Below are positions 26,248 through 35,446 of a stretch of 64,000 bases of DNA, in pieces. Each line of letters begins with the position of its first letter. Positions within the stretch are counted from its first letter, which is position 1. The stretch lies in NCBI RefSeq assembly GCF_013408335.1, contig NZ_JACBZR010000001.1, positions 2,418,001 to 2,482,000 on the forward strand. The letters are read 5' to 3'. Source of the DNA: Nocardioides panzhihuensis. GTDB taxonomy: Bacteria > Actinomycetota > Actinomycetes > Propionibacteriales > Nocardioidaceae. The notes below the pieces were generated by a model, which saw only the letters and a program-made list of their open reading frames with translations, was not told where the DNA came from and searched no databases. The position numbers and the translations under genes were made by a program.

Positions 26248-27626
26248 CGTCGTGCTCCTTGGCTTGTGCGGGGGCTCGTACGCACTGTCACGCGTACTTC
26301 GGTCTCGCGGTGAGGTTCGACCTGTGGTTTGACCCCGATGGAGGCCTCGTCGCCCCACACGAGAGTCAGTCGCTGTCCGTCCTCGGCCAGGCCGGCATCG
26401 ATGCTGGCCAGTGAGGTGACGTTGCCGTGGTTCATCGTGAACATCGGGTCCATCGCGACGCCGACGCCCGTTCTGTCGAGCAGCACCCGGTCATAGTGGA
26501 TGAGGGAATAGCCACCGGCGGGCAGGCTCAGGTACTTGGCCCCGCGACCGCTGGCGAACAGGCTGCTCGTCAGGACGTGGCCGGTGTCTCCCGCGTCCCA
26601 GTCGAGCCACACCTTCCGGCGAGGCGGTGCGACAGCGATCTGCTCGAGCGCCTCGCGACCGATGAAGTCGTGGTCGAAGCTGACCACGCGGCCATAACCC
26701 AGGTCGTACGGCGTGAGGTAGTAGTCCTCGATGGAGTCGGATACGAAGCTTCCTCCGAGCGAGGCGTGCGCCTCGAAGCCGTGCGCGGGGAGGTGTTCCC
26801 GATAGGCACGCATGTCGTCCCCGGTGTAAATCGCTGGCAGGGGGCGGGCGATCCATCCGGACTCGTTGGACGTGGTCGGGTAGGACACCGCGCCGCCCTG
26901 GAGCATGCCGAGCCCCGAGCCTGCCTCGAGCAGTGCTTCCTTGACCGGTGCTGAATGTTCCCGTGGCCCGAAGATCTCCAGGCCGGTGTGCTCCTGGCCG
27001 GGGATGCCAACCATGGTGTGGTTGAGCGCCCGGACCGTCACTCCGGCGATCTGGAACTCGCCGATGTTGAAGAACTTCACCGGTCCGAGCGTCCCGCCTG
27101 ACGCTTTCCGGACGATCTCGAGGGCGGCGGGTCCCTGCACCTGGTAGCGGAACAACAGTCGCTCCCGGGGGTTGATCGGGCTGGCGTCGTCCCGCTCCAC
27201 GTCGACCTTGTAGTCGCCGGTCTCGGCGTGGAACTGCACCCAGTTCGCGGCCACTGGTGAACCGACCAGGGCGTACTCCTCCTCGTCGAGTCCGAAGAGG
27301 ATGGCGTCGCCAATGACATGGCCGCGCGGGTTCGTCGCCACGAACTGCTTGGCCTTGTCCCTCCCGAAGGTGCGGAACGAGTTCACGCCTACCTCGGAGA
27401 ACAGCCGTTTCGCGTCGGGGCCACGGAAGTACACGTCGCTCATGTGGAAGGACTGATCGAAGAAGATCGCGGATTCCCTCCACACCCGCTGTTCGTCACG
27501 CCAGTTCGCGTACTCCATCTGCGGAATCGGGAACTGGTACGGGCCGCGGGCATCGGCGCGCAGCATCTTGGCGGGATTTCCGCCGCTGCGGTCGATGGCT
27601 TGCTCGAGGTTGGGGGTGGTCATCAT
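26244..27626 (-). CDS. THF-dependent O-demethylase, paralog 1 (LigM/DesA-like GcvT family)
   Basis: 460 residues of the aminomethyltransferase (GcvT) fold. It closely follows LigM/DesA vanillate and syringate demethylases: PNLEQAIDRSGGNPAKML, FPIPQMEYANWRDEQRVWR, FDQSFHM (His61, aligning from memory with LigM His60), VNSFRTFGRDKAKQ, YPTTSNESGWIARPLPAIYTGDD and LGYGRVVSFDHDFIGREAL. LigM Tyr31 appears to be Phe here. It would move a methyl group from a methoxy-aromatic to tetrahydrofolate, giving 5-methyl-THF and a phenol. It heads a leftward operon and is divergent from the MetF-like gene. More similar to paralog 3 than to paralog 2. Confidence 0.88.
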   Translation of the reverse strand: MMTTPNLEQAIDRSGGNPAKMLRADARGPYQFPIPQMEYANWRDEQRVWRESAIFFDQSFHMSDVYFRGPDAKRLFSEVGVNSFRTFGRDKAKQFVATNPRGHVIGDAILFGLDEEEYALVGSPVAANWVQFHAETGDYKVDVERDDASPINPRERLLFRYQVQGPAALEIVRKASGGTLGPVKFFNIGEFQIAGVTVRALNHTMVGIPGQEHTGLEIFGPREHSAPVKEALLEAGSGLGMLQGGAVSYPTTSNESGWIARPLPAIYTGDDMRAYREHLPAHGFEAHASLGGSFVSDSIEDYYLTPYDLGYGRVVSFDHDFIGREALEQIAVAPPRRKVWLDWDAGDTGHVLTSSLFASGRGAKYLSLPAGGYSLIHYDRVLLDRTGVGVAMDPMFTMNHGNVTSLASIDAGLAEDGQRLTLVWGDEASIGVKPQVEPHRETEVRVTVRTSPRTSQGARR

Positions 27627-27744
27627 CGCGTTCCTTCGTCAGGCGAATGCACGTGTGCCACCCGAATGTAGGAGCGCTTCAGCGGGCCGGATAGCCACGG
27701 ACCGAACCGATTGGGTGCACTTCGCGAACCCTCGAAACCGGCTT

Positions 27745-27775
27745 CGCCAGCCGGCGCAGAGACCTTCGGCTGGCG
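27745..27775. promoter_or_regulatory. Inverted repeat between divergent demethylase and metF-like genes
   Basis: Perfect 9-bp arms CGCCAGCCG and CGGCTGGCG with a 13-nt spacer, in the 241-bp gap between the two divergent starts. A TAGCGT box at 27801-27806 is a plausible -10 for the rightward operon, putting the repeat where an activator could bind. It could equally be a hairpin in RNA. Confidence 0.35.
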
Positions 27776-27867
27776 GCTCGCAGAGACGTCTCCCCACACC
27801 TAGCGTTTCTCGTCATCGTCAACCAGCGGGCCCTCTCCTGAGCGGCCCCGATCCATAAGGAGACTCG

Positions 27868-28719
27868 ATGGCCACCGACCAGCCCACAACCTCATCAGAG
27901 GTAGACGGCCGGCTTCTCCAGATGCTGACCGACGCCACGATGGAGGTCATCCCGTTGAAGGGCGGACCAGAGCAGATCCTGGCAACGTCCCCGGGTGCGA
28001 CCGTCGCGGTGACGTGTTCCCCGAAGTTCGGTCTGAGTCGCACGCTGGAGCAGTGCGAAGTGGCGGCGAGCGCAGGGCGACGGGTCGTTCCCCACATCGC
28101 GGCCCGCATGGTCGAGGATCGCGCAGCGCTTCGTGACGCCGTGCGACGGGTCGCAGACCTCGGGGTGACCGACCTCTACGTGATCGGTGGCGACGCCGCC
28201 GCTCCCATCGGCCGCTATGGCGAGGCGGGACAGCTGCTCGACGACCTGGCGGAGATCGAGCATCCGTTCACCAGGATCGGGGTCGGCTGCTATCCCGAGG
28301 GCCACCCGCACATCGACGACGACCGCCTGTGGGAGGCGCTGCTACGCAAGCAGAGCTCCGCCACCTACATGGTCAGCCAGATGTGCTTCGACGCCGAGGC
28401 GCTCACGACGTGGCTGGCTCAAGCGCGTGCACGGGGCGTGACGTTGCCGCTCCGGGTCGGCATTGCCGGTCCCCTCAAGCTCGCCAAGCTCACCGAGCTG
28501 TCGCTCCGCATCGGAGTCGGCCAGTCGTTGCGCTACCTCTCCAAGCAGCACGGACTGGTCGGCAACGTACTTCTCGGCCGAACCTACGACCCCGTTCCGC
28601 TGATCCGCTCTGTCGTCTCTGACAAGCCGGGCACTGACATCGAGGGCCTCCACGCCTTCACCTTCAACCAGGTGCCCGTCTTCCGGGCCTGGGCCAAGAC
28701 GTACGGAGCAATGTCATGA
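27868..28719 (+). CDS. metF: Methylenetetrahydrofolate reductase-like protein
   Basis: 283 residues of the MTHFR barrel: EVIPLKGGPEQIL, VAVTCSPKFGLSRTLE, VTDLYVIGGDAAAP, GVGCYPEGHPHIDDD, SQMCFDAEALTTW and VGIAGP. Such enzymes interconvert 5-methyl- and 5,10-methylene-THF. In a demethylase island the physiological direction should be oxidation of the 5-methyl-THF made by the demethylases. First gene of metF-purU-folP, each overlapping the next by 4 bp. Clustering of metF with THF-dependent demethylases is known from syringate and dicamba degraders. Confidence 0.88.
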   Translation: MATDQPTTSSEVDGRLLQMLTDATMEVIPLKGGPEQILATSPGATVAVTCSPKFGLSRTLEQCEVAASAGRRVVPHIAARMVEDRAALRDAVRRVADLGVTDLYVIGGDAAAPIGRYGEAGQLLDDLAEIEHPFTRIGVGCYPEGHPHIDDDRLWEALLRKQSSATYMVSQMCFDAEALTTWLAQARARGVTLPLRVGIAGPLKLAKLTELSLRIGVGQSLRYLSKQHGLVGNVLLGRTYDPVPLIRSVVSDKPGTDIEGLHAFTFNQVPVFRAWAKTYGAMS

Positions 28720-29570
28720 GCGAACTCGTCCTCACCCTGTCCTGCCCGGACCGCCCTGGCATCGTTCAGGCGGTCTCCACCTTCGTGACCGCTCACGGCC
28801 TCAACATCGTCGAGACCGAACAGTTCGGTGACCGCGACGAAACACGCTTCTACATGCGTGTCGCCGCGGAGAGCCTCGATGACGTGTCGCCCGACGCCGA
28901 CTCGCTGCGCGCCGACTTCGAGATCGTGGCTCGTGACTTCGCCATGGACTGGCGCCTGGTCGACTCCCAGCAGCGCCCGCGAATGCTGATCATGGTCAGC
29001 AAGTTCGGTCATTGCCTCAGCGACCTGCTCTACCGCGTACGCATCGAACAGCTCGCCGCGGACGTGGTCGCAGTCGTCTCCAACCATCCCGATTGCAGGG
29101 ATATGGTCCAAGCCGCCGGCGTCCCCTTCGTGCATCTCCCGGTTGATGCCGGGTCCAAGGCGGACGCCGAGGACAAGCTGATGCAGCTCGTCGACCAGGA
29201 GCAGGTGGACCTGGTGGTGCTCGCCCGGTACATGCAGATCCTCTCGCCCGAGCTCTGCGACCGGCTGAGCGGCCGCGTCATCAACATCCACCACTCGATG
29301 CTGCCCAGCTTCAAGGGCGCCCGGCCCTACCAACAGGCGTACGACAGGGGCGTCAAGCTCGTCGGCGCGACCGCCCACTACGCCACCTCGGACCTCGATG
29401 AAGGCCCGATCATCGAGCAGGAAGTGCAGCGGGTCGACCACACGATGGACGCCGCGGCCCTCACGGCGCTTGGCCGCGACACCGAGTGCCTGGCCTTGTC
29501 GCGGGCAGTGCGCTACCACCTCGAGAACCGAGTCATGGTCCACGGCCGCAAGACGGTCGTCCTGAAATGA
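28716..29570 (+). CDS. purU: Formyltetrahydrofolate deformylase
   Basis: 284 residues. An N-terminal ACT domain (about 1-75, starting LSCPDRPGIVQAVS) precedes a formyltransferase domain with INIHHSMLPSFKGARPY and LDEGPIIEQ, which carry the conserved Asn, His and Asp. It hydrolyses 10-formyl-THF to formate and THF, releasing the carrier and disposing of the methyl carbon as formate. This closes the cycle methyl - methylene - methenyl/formyl - formate expected for a demethylation pathway. ATGA overlaps on both sides. Confidence 0.9.
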   Translation: MSELVLTLSCPDRPGIVQAVSTFVTAHGLNIVETEQFGDRDETRFYMRVAAESLDDVSPDADSLRADFEIVARDFAMDWRLVDSQQRPRMLIMVSKFGHCLSDLLYRVRIEQLAADVVAVVSNHPDCRDMVQAAGVPFVHLPVDAGSKADAEDKLMQLVDQEQVDLVVLARYMQILSPELCDRLSGRVINIHHSMLPSFKGARPYQQAYDRGVKLVGATAHYATSDLDEGPIIEQEVQRVDHTMDAAALTALGRDTECLALSRAVRYHLENRVMVHGRKTVVLK

Positions 29571-30376
29571 TGCCGGTCCCTGGACGACCCCGCGTGATGG
29601 GTGTCCTCAACGTGACCCCGGACTCCTTCTCCGACGGTGGGGCCCACCTGAGCACAGACGACGCGGTACGGCACGGGCTGAACATGGCTGCGGACGGCGC
29701 GGACTGGATCGACATCGGTGGCGAGTCGACGCGCCCCGGGGCGCGGCGCCCCTCTGTTGCGACGGAGCTCGAACGCGTACTACCTGTCGTTCGCGCCCTC
29801 TCGCACCGAGGGGTGCCGGTCTCCGTCGACACGATGCGGGCCGAAGTCGCGCGCCGCGCGATCGACGTCGGCGCGAGCATGGTCAATGACGTCAGCGGCG
29901 GGCTCGCCGATCCTGCGATGTTTGCCACGGTGGCCGACCTGAGCGCTCCTTACGTGCTGACCCACTGGCGGTCTGGGGGTGTCCAAGAGCACAGACCGGA
30001 GACGTACGCCGACGTGGCCGACGACGTCGCGGCCGAGCTGCGGGACCGAGTCCATCGCGCCATCGACGCCGGGGTCGACAAGGATCAGATCATCGTCGAC
30101 CCCGGCGTCGGCTTCTCCAAGAACGCCATCCAGTCGTGGACACTGCTCCGCCGCATCGAGGTCGTCCAGGATCTGGGGTTCCCCGTGCTGGTCGGCGTGA
30201 GCCGAAAGCGGCTGCTTACCCAGGTCTGCGGTGACGAGGCGGGTCTTGTCGACCGCGACCTCGCCACCGCCGTCGTCAGCGCACTACTGGCGTCGAGCGG
30301 CGTCGACCTGCTGCGGGTCCACGACGTGGCCGGGACCATGGTGGCGCTGCGGACCGCGCAGCAACTGAGAGCCTGA
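29567..30376 (+). CDS. folP: Dihydropteroate synthase
   Basis: 269 residues, starting at tandem ATG codons overlapping the purU stop. DHPS signatures: MGVLNVTPDSFSDGG, IDIGGESTRPGA, VSVDTMRAEVA, VNDVSGG, VDPGVGFSKN, PVLVGVSRKRLL and the final RVHDV. It joins pterin pyrophosphate with p-aminobenzoate, the sulfonamide-sensitive step of folate synthesis. A second copy in a catabolic island would raise the folate pool needed by the demethylases, and could alter sulfonamide tolerance. The stop abuts the convergent MFS stop with no gap. Confidence 0.9.
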   Translation: MMPVPGRPRVMGVLNVTPDSFSDGGAHLSTDDAVRHGLNMAADGADWIDIGGESTRPGARRPSVATELERVLPVVRALSHRGVPVSVDTMRAEVARRAIDVGASMVNDVSGGLADPAMFATVADLSAPYVLTHWRSGGVQEHRPETYADVADDVAAELRDRVHRAIDAGVDKDQIIVDPGVGFSKNAIQSWTLLRRIEVVQDLGFPVLVGVSRKRLLTQVCGDEAGLVDRDLATAVVSALLASSGVDLLRVHDVAGTMVALRTAQQLRA

Positions 30377-31621
30377 TCAGCTGACGGCAAGCTCGGCATC
30401 CGCCGTGGCCGGGCTCCGCAGGGCGGCGAGGGTGATCACGCCGAGCGCCACCACGATCAGAGGCAAGGCGGACAGGCCGATGATCGAGGTCGCGCCGAGC
30501 CCGCCGGCTACCAGCACACCGTTGAGTGCCGGACCAGCTATCGAGCCGGTGCGACCTACGGCGTACGCCCATCCGATGCCTGTGCCGCGGATCGGCAGCG
30601 GGTAGAGGGAGACGGCGAGGATCGTCAGACCGGACTGTCCACCGACGATGCCGACTCCGATGAGGAGGATGCCAGTCATCAACAGCGGGGTGCTTGTCGT
30701 GAGCAGCACCAGGCCGATGCCGACCATGCCGATGAGGTATCCGCCGACCAGTGTCGCGTGCGCCTGCCCGCGCCGGTCGATCCGGAACCCGAGCAGGATG
30801 CCGCCGATGAACCCGCCCGCAGCGAACAGCGAACTGCCGATGAACGCCGTTCCTGCGTCGAGGCCGGCCTGGACCAGAAGGGTCGGCAGCCAGTTGAGCA
30901 GTGCGAACATGACGAGCAGGTTCAGGAAGTAGACGAGCCAGAGCGCGATGGTGCTGGTGGCGCGGCCCTCTCGGAAGAGGACAGCGGGCGAGGTGGACGC
31001 GTGATCGACCGTGCGCTGAGGGCCGGTAGTGACACCTCGGACGACGACGGCGGCCAGGACGGCGAACACGAGCGGCAGCAGGCCACCGATGATAAAGATC
31101 GAGCGCCAGCCGTACGCCGGGATGGCCGCGCGCGACACCAGGGCACCGAGAAATGCACCCAGGGAAACGCAGCCGACCGCCACCATCACGGCACGGGATC
31201 GGACGTGTGCGGGGACGTTCTCGGAGACGAGAGCGATGAAGCTCGGCGCCACTCCGCCCATTCCGATTCCCGCGATGAAGCGGATGAGCAGGAAGGTCTC
31301 CACGCTGGTGGCGAGGGCGGGGATCGTGAGGGTGGCCAGCCCGAAGATGACAACCGAGGCGATGAGCCCGAACTTGCGCCCAAGGCGGTCGACCAGCATC
31401 CCGAAGAGAACACTGCCCAGCGCCATGCCGACGAGGCTCGCCGAGAACACGATGCCCAGAGCCCCCGGGCCGAATCCGAACTCGGTCGTGATGGACGGCG
31501 CCGCGTACGCCAGGGTCTGCGCATCGAAGCCGTCAAGCACCGCCATCGCCAGGCACACGCCCAACGTCCCTACCTGCGCGGCTGTCATCCGCGAGCCACG
31601 GTCGTTTCCAGTCGTCTTCAT
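30377..31621 (-). CDS. MFS aromatic acid transporter (AAHS type)
   Basis: 414 residues with about 12 membrane helices. The first helix carries DGFDAQT, the DGFD-type motif of aromatic acid:proton symporters (PcaK, VanK, BenK), and the loop 2-3 motif MLVDRLGRKFGL follows. Start at MKTTGN has an AGAGGA site. It probably imports the methoxylated benzoate or related acid used by the island. It lies 138 bp downstream of the amidohydrolase on the same strand. Confidence 0.85.
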   Translation of the reverse strand: MKTTGNDRGSRMTAAQVGTLGVCLAMAVLDGFDAQTLAYAAPSITTEFGFGPGALGIVFSASLVGMALGSVLFGMLVDRLGRKFGLIASVVIFGLATLTIPALATSVETFLLIRFIAGIGMGGVAPSFIALVSENVPAHVRSRAVMVAVGCVSLGAFLGALVSRAAIPAYGWRSIFIIGGLLPLVFAVLAAVVVRGVTTGPQRTVDHASTSPAVLFREGRATSTIALWLVYFLNLLVMFALLNWLPTLLVQAGLDAGTAFIGSSLFAAGGFIGGILLGFRIDRRGQAHATLVGGYLIGMVGIGLVLLTTSTPLLMTGILLIGVGIVGGQSGLTILAVSLYPLPIRGTGIGWAYAVGRTGSIAGPALNGVLVAGGLGATSIIGLSALPLIVVALGVITLAALRSPATADAELAVS

Positions 31622-31759
31622 GACGAGGTCCTCTCGGGATCTTCGCCGGCCCAAGCGGCAGGCGATGACGAACGGTATGCCGCAGGTCACATTCATCGCC
31701 GGTCGTGGGGCGAAGCCCCTTGGGCCACTTGGCGAATGCCCAAGCGAGCCTCGTCGTTG

Positions 31760-32731
31760 TCAGTGGCTCGCCACGCCCTGTGCGTGGAAAGCGGCGGCGT
31801 TGTCGCGAGCCAGCTCTCGCCACGCGCCGTGGACATCCGCGCGCCATGCGGAGTCGAGCGCTGCGATCTGCGAGTTCACGATGTGCGGAGGTGTCCAGCA
31901 GTAGTCGCTGCCGTAGAGGAGGCGGCCGGTGCCGACCTGGCTGATGAGAGCGTCTGCCTGAAGTGGCATGGGTGTCCCGGCAAGGTCGAACCAGAGTCGC
32001 CCAAGACCTTCGTCGATGCGCTCGAGTCCGTCCGGCGTCGAGGACAGGATCGAGGCGAACAGACGTAGCCGGTCTGCGAGTAGCGGTAGCGACGCACCGC
32101 AATGCGGCACGATCATGCGCAGCCGGTCGCGGCGAGCAACGTCGCCTTTCATGAGCATGGCCGAGATCACCCGGGTGGTGTCAGCGAAGAACTCCACCAT
32201 GGGTCGCGGGAACCCCAAGGTCGTGTGCTCCCAGCCCAGGGGCGTGGTTGGGTGCACGAAGACCGCGGCTCCCCGGCGGTCCAGCTCATCAAGGAAAAGC
32301 TCGACGGCAGGGTCGCTGAGGTAGACGCCACCTGCGTTGGTCATCACCACAGTGCCGGCCGCACCCAATTGGTCCAGCGCACGCGTTGCCTCCGCGATCG
32401 CCTCGTCGACCGCCGGGAGCGGGACCGAGGCGAAGAACTGGAAGCGATCAGGATGTTCGGCGACCACATCGGCCGCAAAGTCGTTCACCCGGCGGCAGAG
32501 CGCCGTCGACGATCCCAGGTCGCCGAACCAGACCCCTGGCGACGAGATCGAGAGAATCGACCGCTCGATGCCGTGCGCATCCATGAGCCGAAGGTGATCC
32601 TCAGCGCTCCACGATGGCCACGACGCCATCCCGTCCGGACGGCGATGCCCTGCCGCCGAAGCCGCCTCCACGTACGACGAGGTCAGGAAATGGGCATGTA
32701 CATCGACCAGGGGTGCTGTGTCGTCCTGCAT
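31760..32731 (-). CDS. Amidohydrolase family 2 (ACMSD-like) enzyme
   Basis: 323 residues; start MQDDTAP with GGAG upstream. Metal site residues: DVHAHF (His12, His14), VHPTTPLGWEH, IVPHCGASLP and YGSDYCWTP (Asp). The family includes aromatic acid decarboxylases (5-carboxyvanillate, gamma-resorcylate, ACMS) and hydratases such as LigJ. Which reaction it performs cannot be read here; decarboxylation of a phenolic acid after demethylation is one option. Confidence 0.75.
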   Translation of the reverse strand: MQDDTAPLVDVHAHFLTSSYVEAASAAGHRRPDGMASWPSWSAEDHLRLMDAHGIERSILSISSPGVWFGDLGSSTALCRRVNDFAADVVAEHPDRFQFFASVPLPAVDEAIAEATRALDQLGAAGTVVMTNAGGVYLSDPAVELFLDELDRRGAAVFVHPTTPLGWEHTTLGFPRPMVEFFADTTRVISAMLMKGDVARRDRLRMIVPHCGASLPLLADRLRLFASILSSTPDGLERIDEGLGRLWFDLAGTPMPLQADALISQVGTGRLLYGSDYCWTPPHIVNSQIAALDSAWRADVHGAWRELARDNAAAFHAQGVASH

Positions 32732-33039
32732 CTTGTTCTCCTCTGACAAAGCAGGCACGTGGCCCGCTAACGACTGGGCAACGCCATGCTCTCGAAGTCC
32801 GCCGGCCTATCAACCCCGCAAGCGACTTTCGGCCCCGGCCGCTTCGCAGCCTGACCATCGGCGCCGAAAGAGCGCCGCTGCGATGCCAGGAGGCACGGTG
32901 CGAAGCCCCGACGGTCGAAAGCCGCATCAGCGTTGACTGCCGTCTCTGGGACGCAAGCATGAGAGGAGACGCCCCGCGAGGCGTTGGCGCTCAATCTCGG
33001 ATCGTGCGCACAAACGCGAACCAGGAAGGTTGGTACGAC
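32732..33039. other. Divergent intergenic region, amidohydrolase/demethylase 2
   Basis: 308 bp between divergent starts. It should hold promoters for both directions. An AGGAAGG site at 33023-33029 belongs to demethylase 2. I see no convincing dyad or conserved box shared with the other demethylase promoters. Confidence 0.5.
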
Positions 33040-34458
33040 ATGTCCGTCGAGTCCCCGCTCCGATCCCTCCAGGATCTCGTCGACTCACTCCCAGATCTCG
33101 TCGATTACTTCTACAACGACAGCCCCGGCCTGAACATCCGCACGCGCACCGACCGGATTCCGATCCCGGCCGAGTTCTCGAACTGGCGCGAGGAGCAGCG
33201 CGCTTGGCGTGAGACGGCCGTCCTGTTCGACCAGACCCACCACATGCCCGAGCTCTTCGTGACCGGTCCCGATGCCAGGGCTATGCTCAACTGGATCGGC
33301 GTCAACAGCTTCGCCAACCTCCAGCCGGGTCTTGCGAAGCAGCTCGTCGGATGCACCCCGCAGGGCCACATCATCGGCGAGTCCATCCTCTACGCCCACG
33401 GCGACGACAGCTACGAGCTGGTCAGCGGAATGCCCCTGTTGAACTGGATCGAGTTTCAGGCAAGCACGGGCGGCTGGGACGTCTCGATCCAACGGGACAA
33501 CAACACGTCCGAGAACACCACGGGACGCCGTGTCCGCTTCCGGTATCAGCTCGACGGCCCGCTGGCCGCGAGCATCTTCGAGAAGGTCGTGGGCGAGCCA
33601 CTGCCGGACCCCGGCGCCTTCCGCACGTTCACCACCAAAGTCGCAGGGGTCGACGTCCTCGTACTCCGGCACGGCATGGCCGGGCGGCACAAGGCGTACG
33701 AGATCAGTGGCGCGTACGACGACGAGGCCACTGTCCGCGACGCCCTGCTCCGCGCCGGCGAAGAGTTCGGCCTGCGTCGCGGCGGCACCAAGGCGTACTT
33801 CAGCACGAACTACGAGTCTGGTTGGATCGCCGGTCCGTTGCCTGGCATCTACACCGCCGAGGATCTGCGAGCGTTCCGGCACTGGCTCCCCGCCGATGGT
33901 TGGGAGGGAACCTGGCAGATCGCCGGCAGTTTCCGGCCATCGCGGATCGAGGACTTCTACACCACCCCCTACGACCTCGGGTACGACAAGATCGTGAAGT
34001 TCGACCACGACTTCATCGGTCAGGGCGCGCTGGCCGAGATCGCCCAGAACCCGCCGCGCCGCCGCGTCACGCTGATGTGGAACAAGGACGACGTCTTGTC
34101 GGTAATCGGCTCGCTCCTCGAGCAGGGTACGCCTGGCAAGTTCATCGACTTCCCCATGGCGGACTACGGCTTGCTGGTGCAGCGCGACACGGTGTTCATC
34201 GACGCTCGCCCTGTTGGTCTGTCGACGTTCTGCGGGTACTCAGCCAACGAGCGACGGATCCTCTCTATCGCGATGCTCGATGCGGCACACGCCGAGCCGG
34301 GCACCGAGGTCACCGTACTGTGGGGCGAGCCGGATGGTGGCTCGCGCAAGTCGCGGGTCGAGCGGCACCGGCAGATGGAGGTACGCGCGACGGTCGCGCC
34401 CGCTCCGTTCGCGTGTTCTCCACAGTCGACCGGCCACTCCGAAGCGCCGAGGGGCTGA
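33040..34458 (+). CDS. THF-dependent O-demethylase, paralog 2 (LigM/DesA-like)
   Basis: 472 residues of the same GcvT-type family with a longer, different N-terminus (SVESPLRSLQDLVDSLPDLV). Conserved blocks: IPAEFSNWREEQRAWRETAVLFDQTHHM (His68), VNSFANLQPGLAKQLV, TPQGHIIGESILY, RHGMAGRHKAYEISG, YESGWIAGPLPGIYTAEDL and LGYDKIVKFDHDFIG; the end resembles LigM (TVLWGEPDGGSRK). The LigM Tyr31 position seems to be Ile. It lies 1 bp from folD, so methyl transfer and folate recycling are co-expressed. Its divergence from paralogs 1 and 3 suggests another substrate or ring position. Confidence 0.88.
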   Translation: MSVESPLRSLQDLVDSLPDLVDYFYNDSPGLNIRTRTDRIPIPAEFSNWREEQRAWRETAVLFDQTHHMPELFVTGPDARAMLNWIGVNSFANLQPGLAKQLVGCTPQGHIIGESILYAHGDDSYELVSGMPLLNWIEFQASTGGWDVSIQRDNNTSENTTGRRVRFRYQLDGPLAASIFEKVVGEPLPDPGAFRTFTTKVAGVDVLVLRHGMAGRHKAYEISGAYDDEATVRDALLRAGEEFGLRRGGTKAYFSTNYESGWIAGPLPGIYTAEDLRAFRHWLPADGWEGTWQIAGSFRPSRIEDFYTTPYDLGYDKIVKFDHDFIGQGALAEIAQNPPRRRVTLMWNKDDVLSVIGSLLEQGTPGKFIDFPMADYGLLVQRDTVFIDARPVGLSTFCGYSANERRILSIAMLDAAHAEPGTEVTVLWGEPDGGSRKSRVERHRQMEVRATVAPAPFACSPQSTGHSEAPRG

Positions 34459-34459
34459 C

Positions 34460-35362
34460 GTGGTCGCACGCATCATCGACGGCGCTGCGATCGCACGCGA
34501 GATCCGAGAGGATCTTTCGGCGCGTGTCGAGATCCTCAAGGCACGTACCGGTCGCGGTCCCGGCCTTGCGGTCGTTCTGGTCGGTGACGATCCTGCGTCG
34601 CAGGTCTACGTCCGCAACAAGCAGCGGGCCTGCGCGCAGGTGGGGATCAAGTCGATCCGGCACGATCTACCAGCCAGCGTCACCACCGCGGAGCTTCTGG
34701 ACCTGATCGTAGAACTCAACGGCCGCGATGACATCCACGGGATCCTCGTTCAGCTACCGCTTCCGCCGCAGGTGGATGCGCGGCAGGTGCTGGAGGCCAT
34801 CGAGCTCAGCAAGGACGTGGACGGCTTCCATCAGTACAACATCGGAGGATTGGTCGCGGGCCATCCGGTCTTCCCGCCGTGCACTCCGCACGGCGTGATG
34901 GAGATGCTCTCCCACGAGGGCATCGAGGTCGCCGGCCAGAACGCCGTCGTAGTTGGCGCCAGCGCCATCGTGGGCAAGCCACTCGGTCTCATGCTGACCC
35001 GCCGGGACGCGACCGTCTCCATCTGTCACGCGCTGACACGCGACTTGGCGCAGTTCACCCGGCTGGCCGACCTGCTGGTCGTCGCCGCGGGCGTGCCGGG
35101 CCTGTTGACGGCTGAGATGGTGCATGACGGGGCGGTCGTCATCGACGTCGGCATCAACCGCGTCTCCGGCACCAATCGCGTTGTCGGCGACGTCGACTTC
35201 GAGCAGGTACGTCACAAGGCGTCGTACATCACGCCTGTGCCGGGTGGCGTAGGACCGATGACGATCACCATGCTACTGAAGCACACTTTGCTCTCGGCTG
35301 AGCGTCGCCAGACCGCGTTGAGCGGGTCATCGGTGTTGCGGCCGGAAGCGCGTTCGGCGTGA
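34460..35362 (+). CDS. folD: Bifunctional methylene-THF dehydrogenase/cyclohydrolase
   Basis: 300 residues from the GTG at 34460, one base after the demethylase stop. FolD motifs: GLAVVLVGDDPASQVYVRNK (with the Tyr and Lys of the active site), ILVQLPLPPQVD, VDGFHQYNIG, VVGASAIVGKPLGLML and TPVPGGVGPMTI. It converts 5,10-methylene-THF to methenyl- and 10-formyl-THF, linking the MetF-like step to PurU. A housekeeping copy is expected elsewhere in the genome. Confidence 0.92.
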   Translation: MVARIIDGAAIAREIREDLSARVEILKARTGRGPGLAVVLVGDDPASQVYVRNKQRACAQVGIKSIRHDLPASVTTAELLDLIVELNGRDDIHGILVQLPLPPQVDARQVLEAIELSKDVDGFHQYNIGGLVAGHPVFPPCTPHGVMEMLSHEGIEVAGQNAVVVGASAIVGKPLGLMLTRRDATVSICHALTRDLAQFTRLADLLVVAAGVPGLLTAEMVHDGAVVIDVGINRVSGTNRVVGDVDFEQVRHKASYITPVPGGVGPMTITMLLKHTLLSAERRQTALSGSSVLRPEARSA

Positions 35363-35446
35363 GGGGCGAGCCTCGGGCGCCTTGACATGTGAGCGCCGTC
35401 ACGTGCAGCCTGGCGGGAAGAGGCACCCCGCACGAAGGGCTCGACC

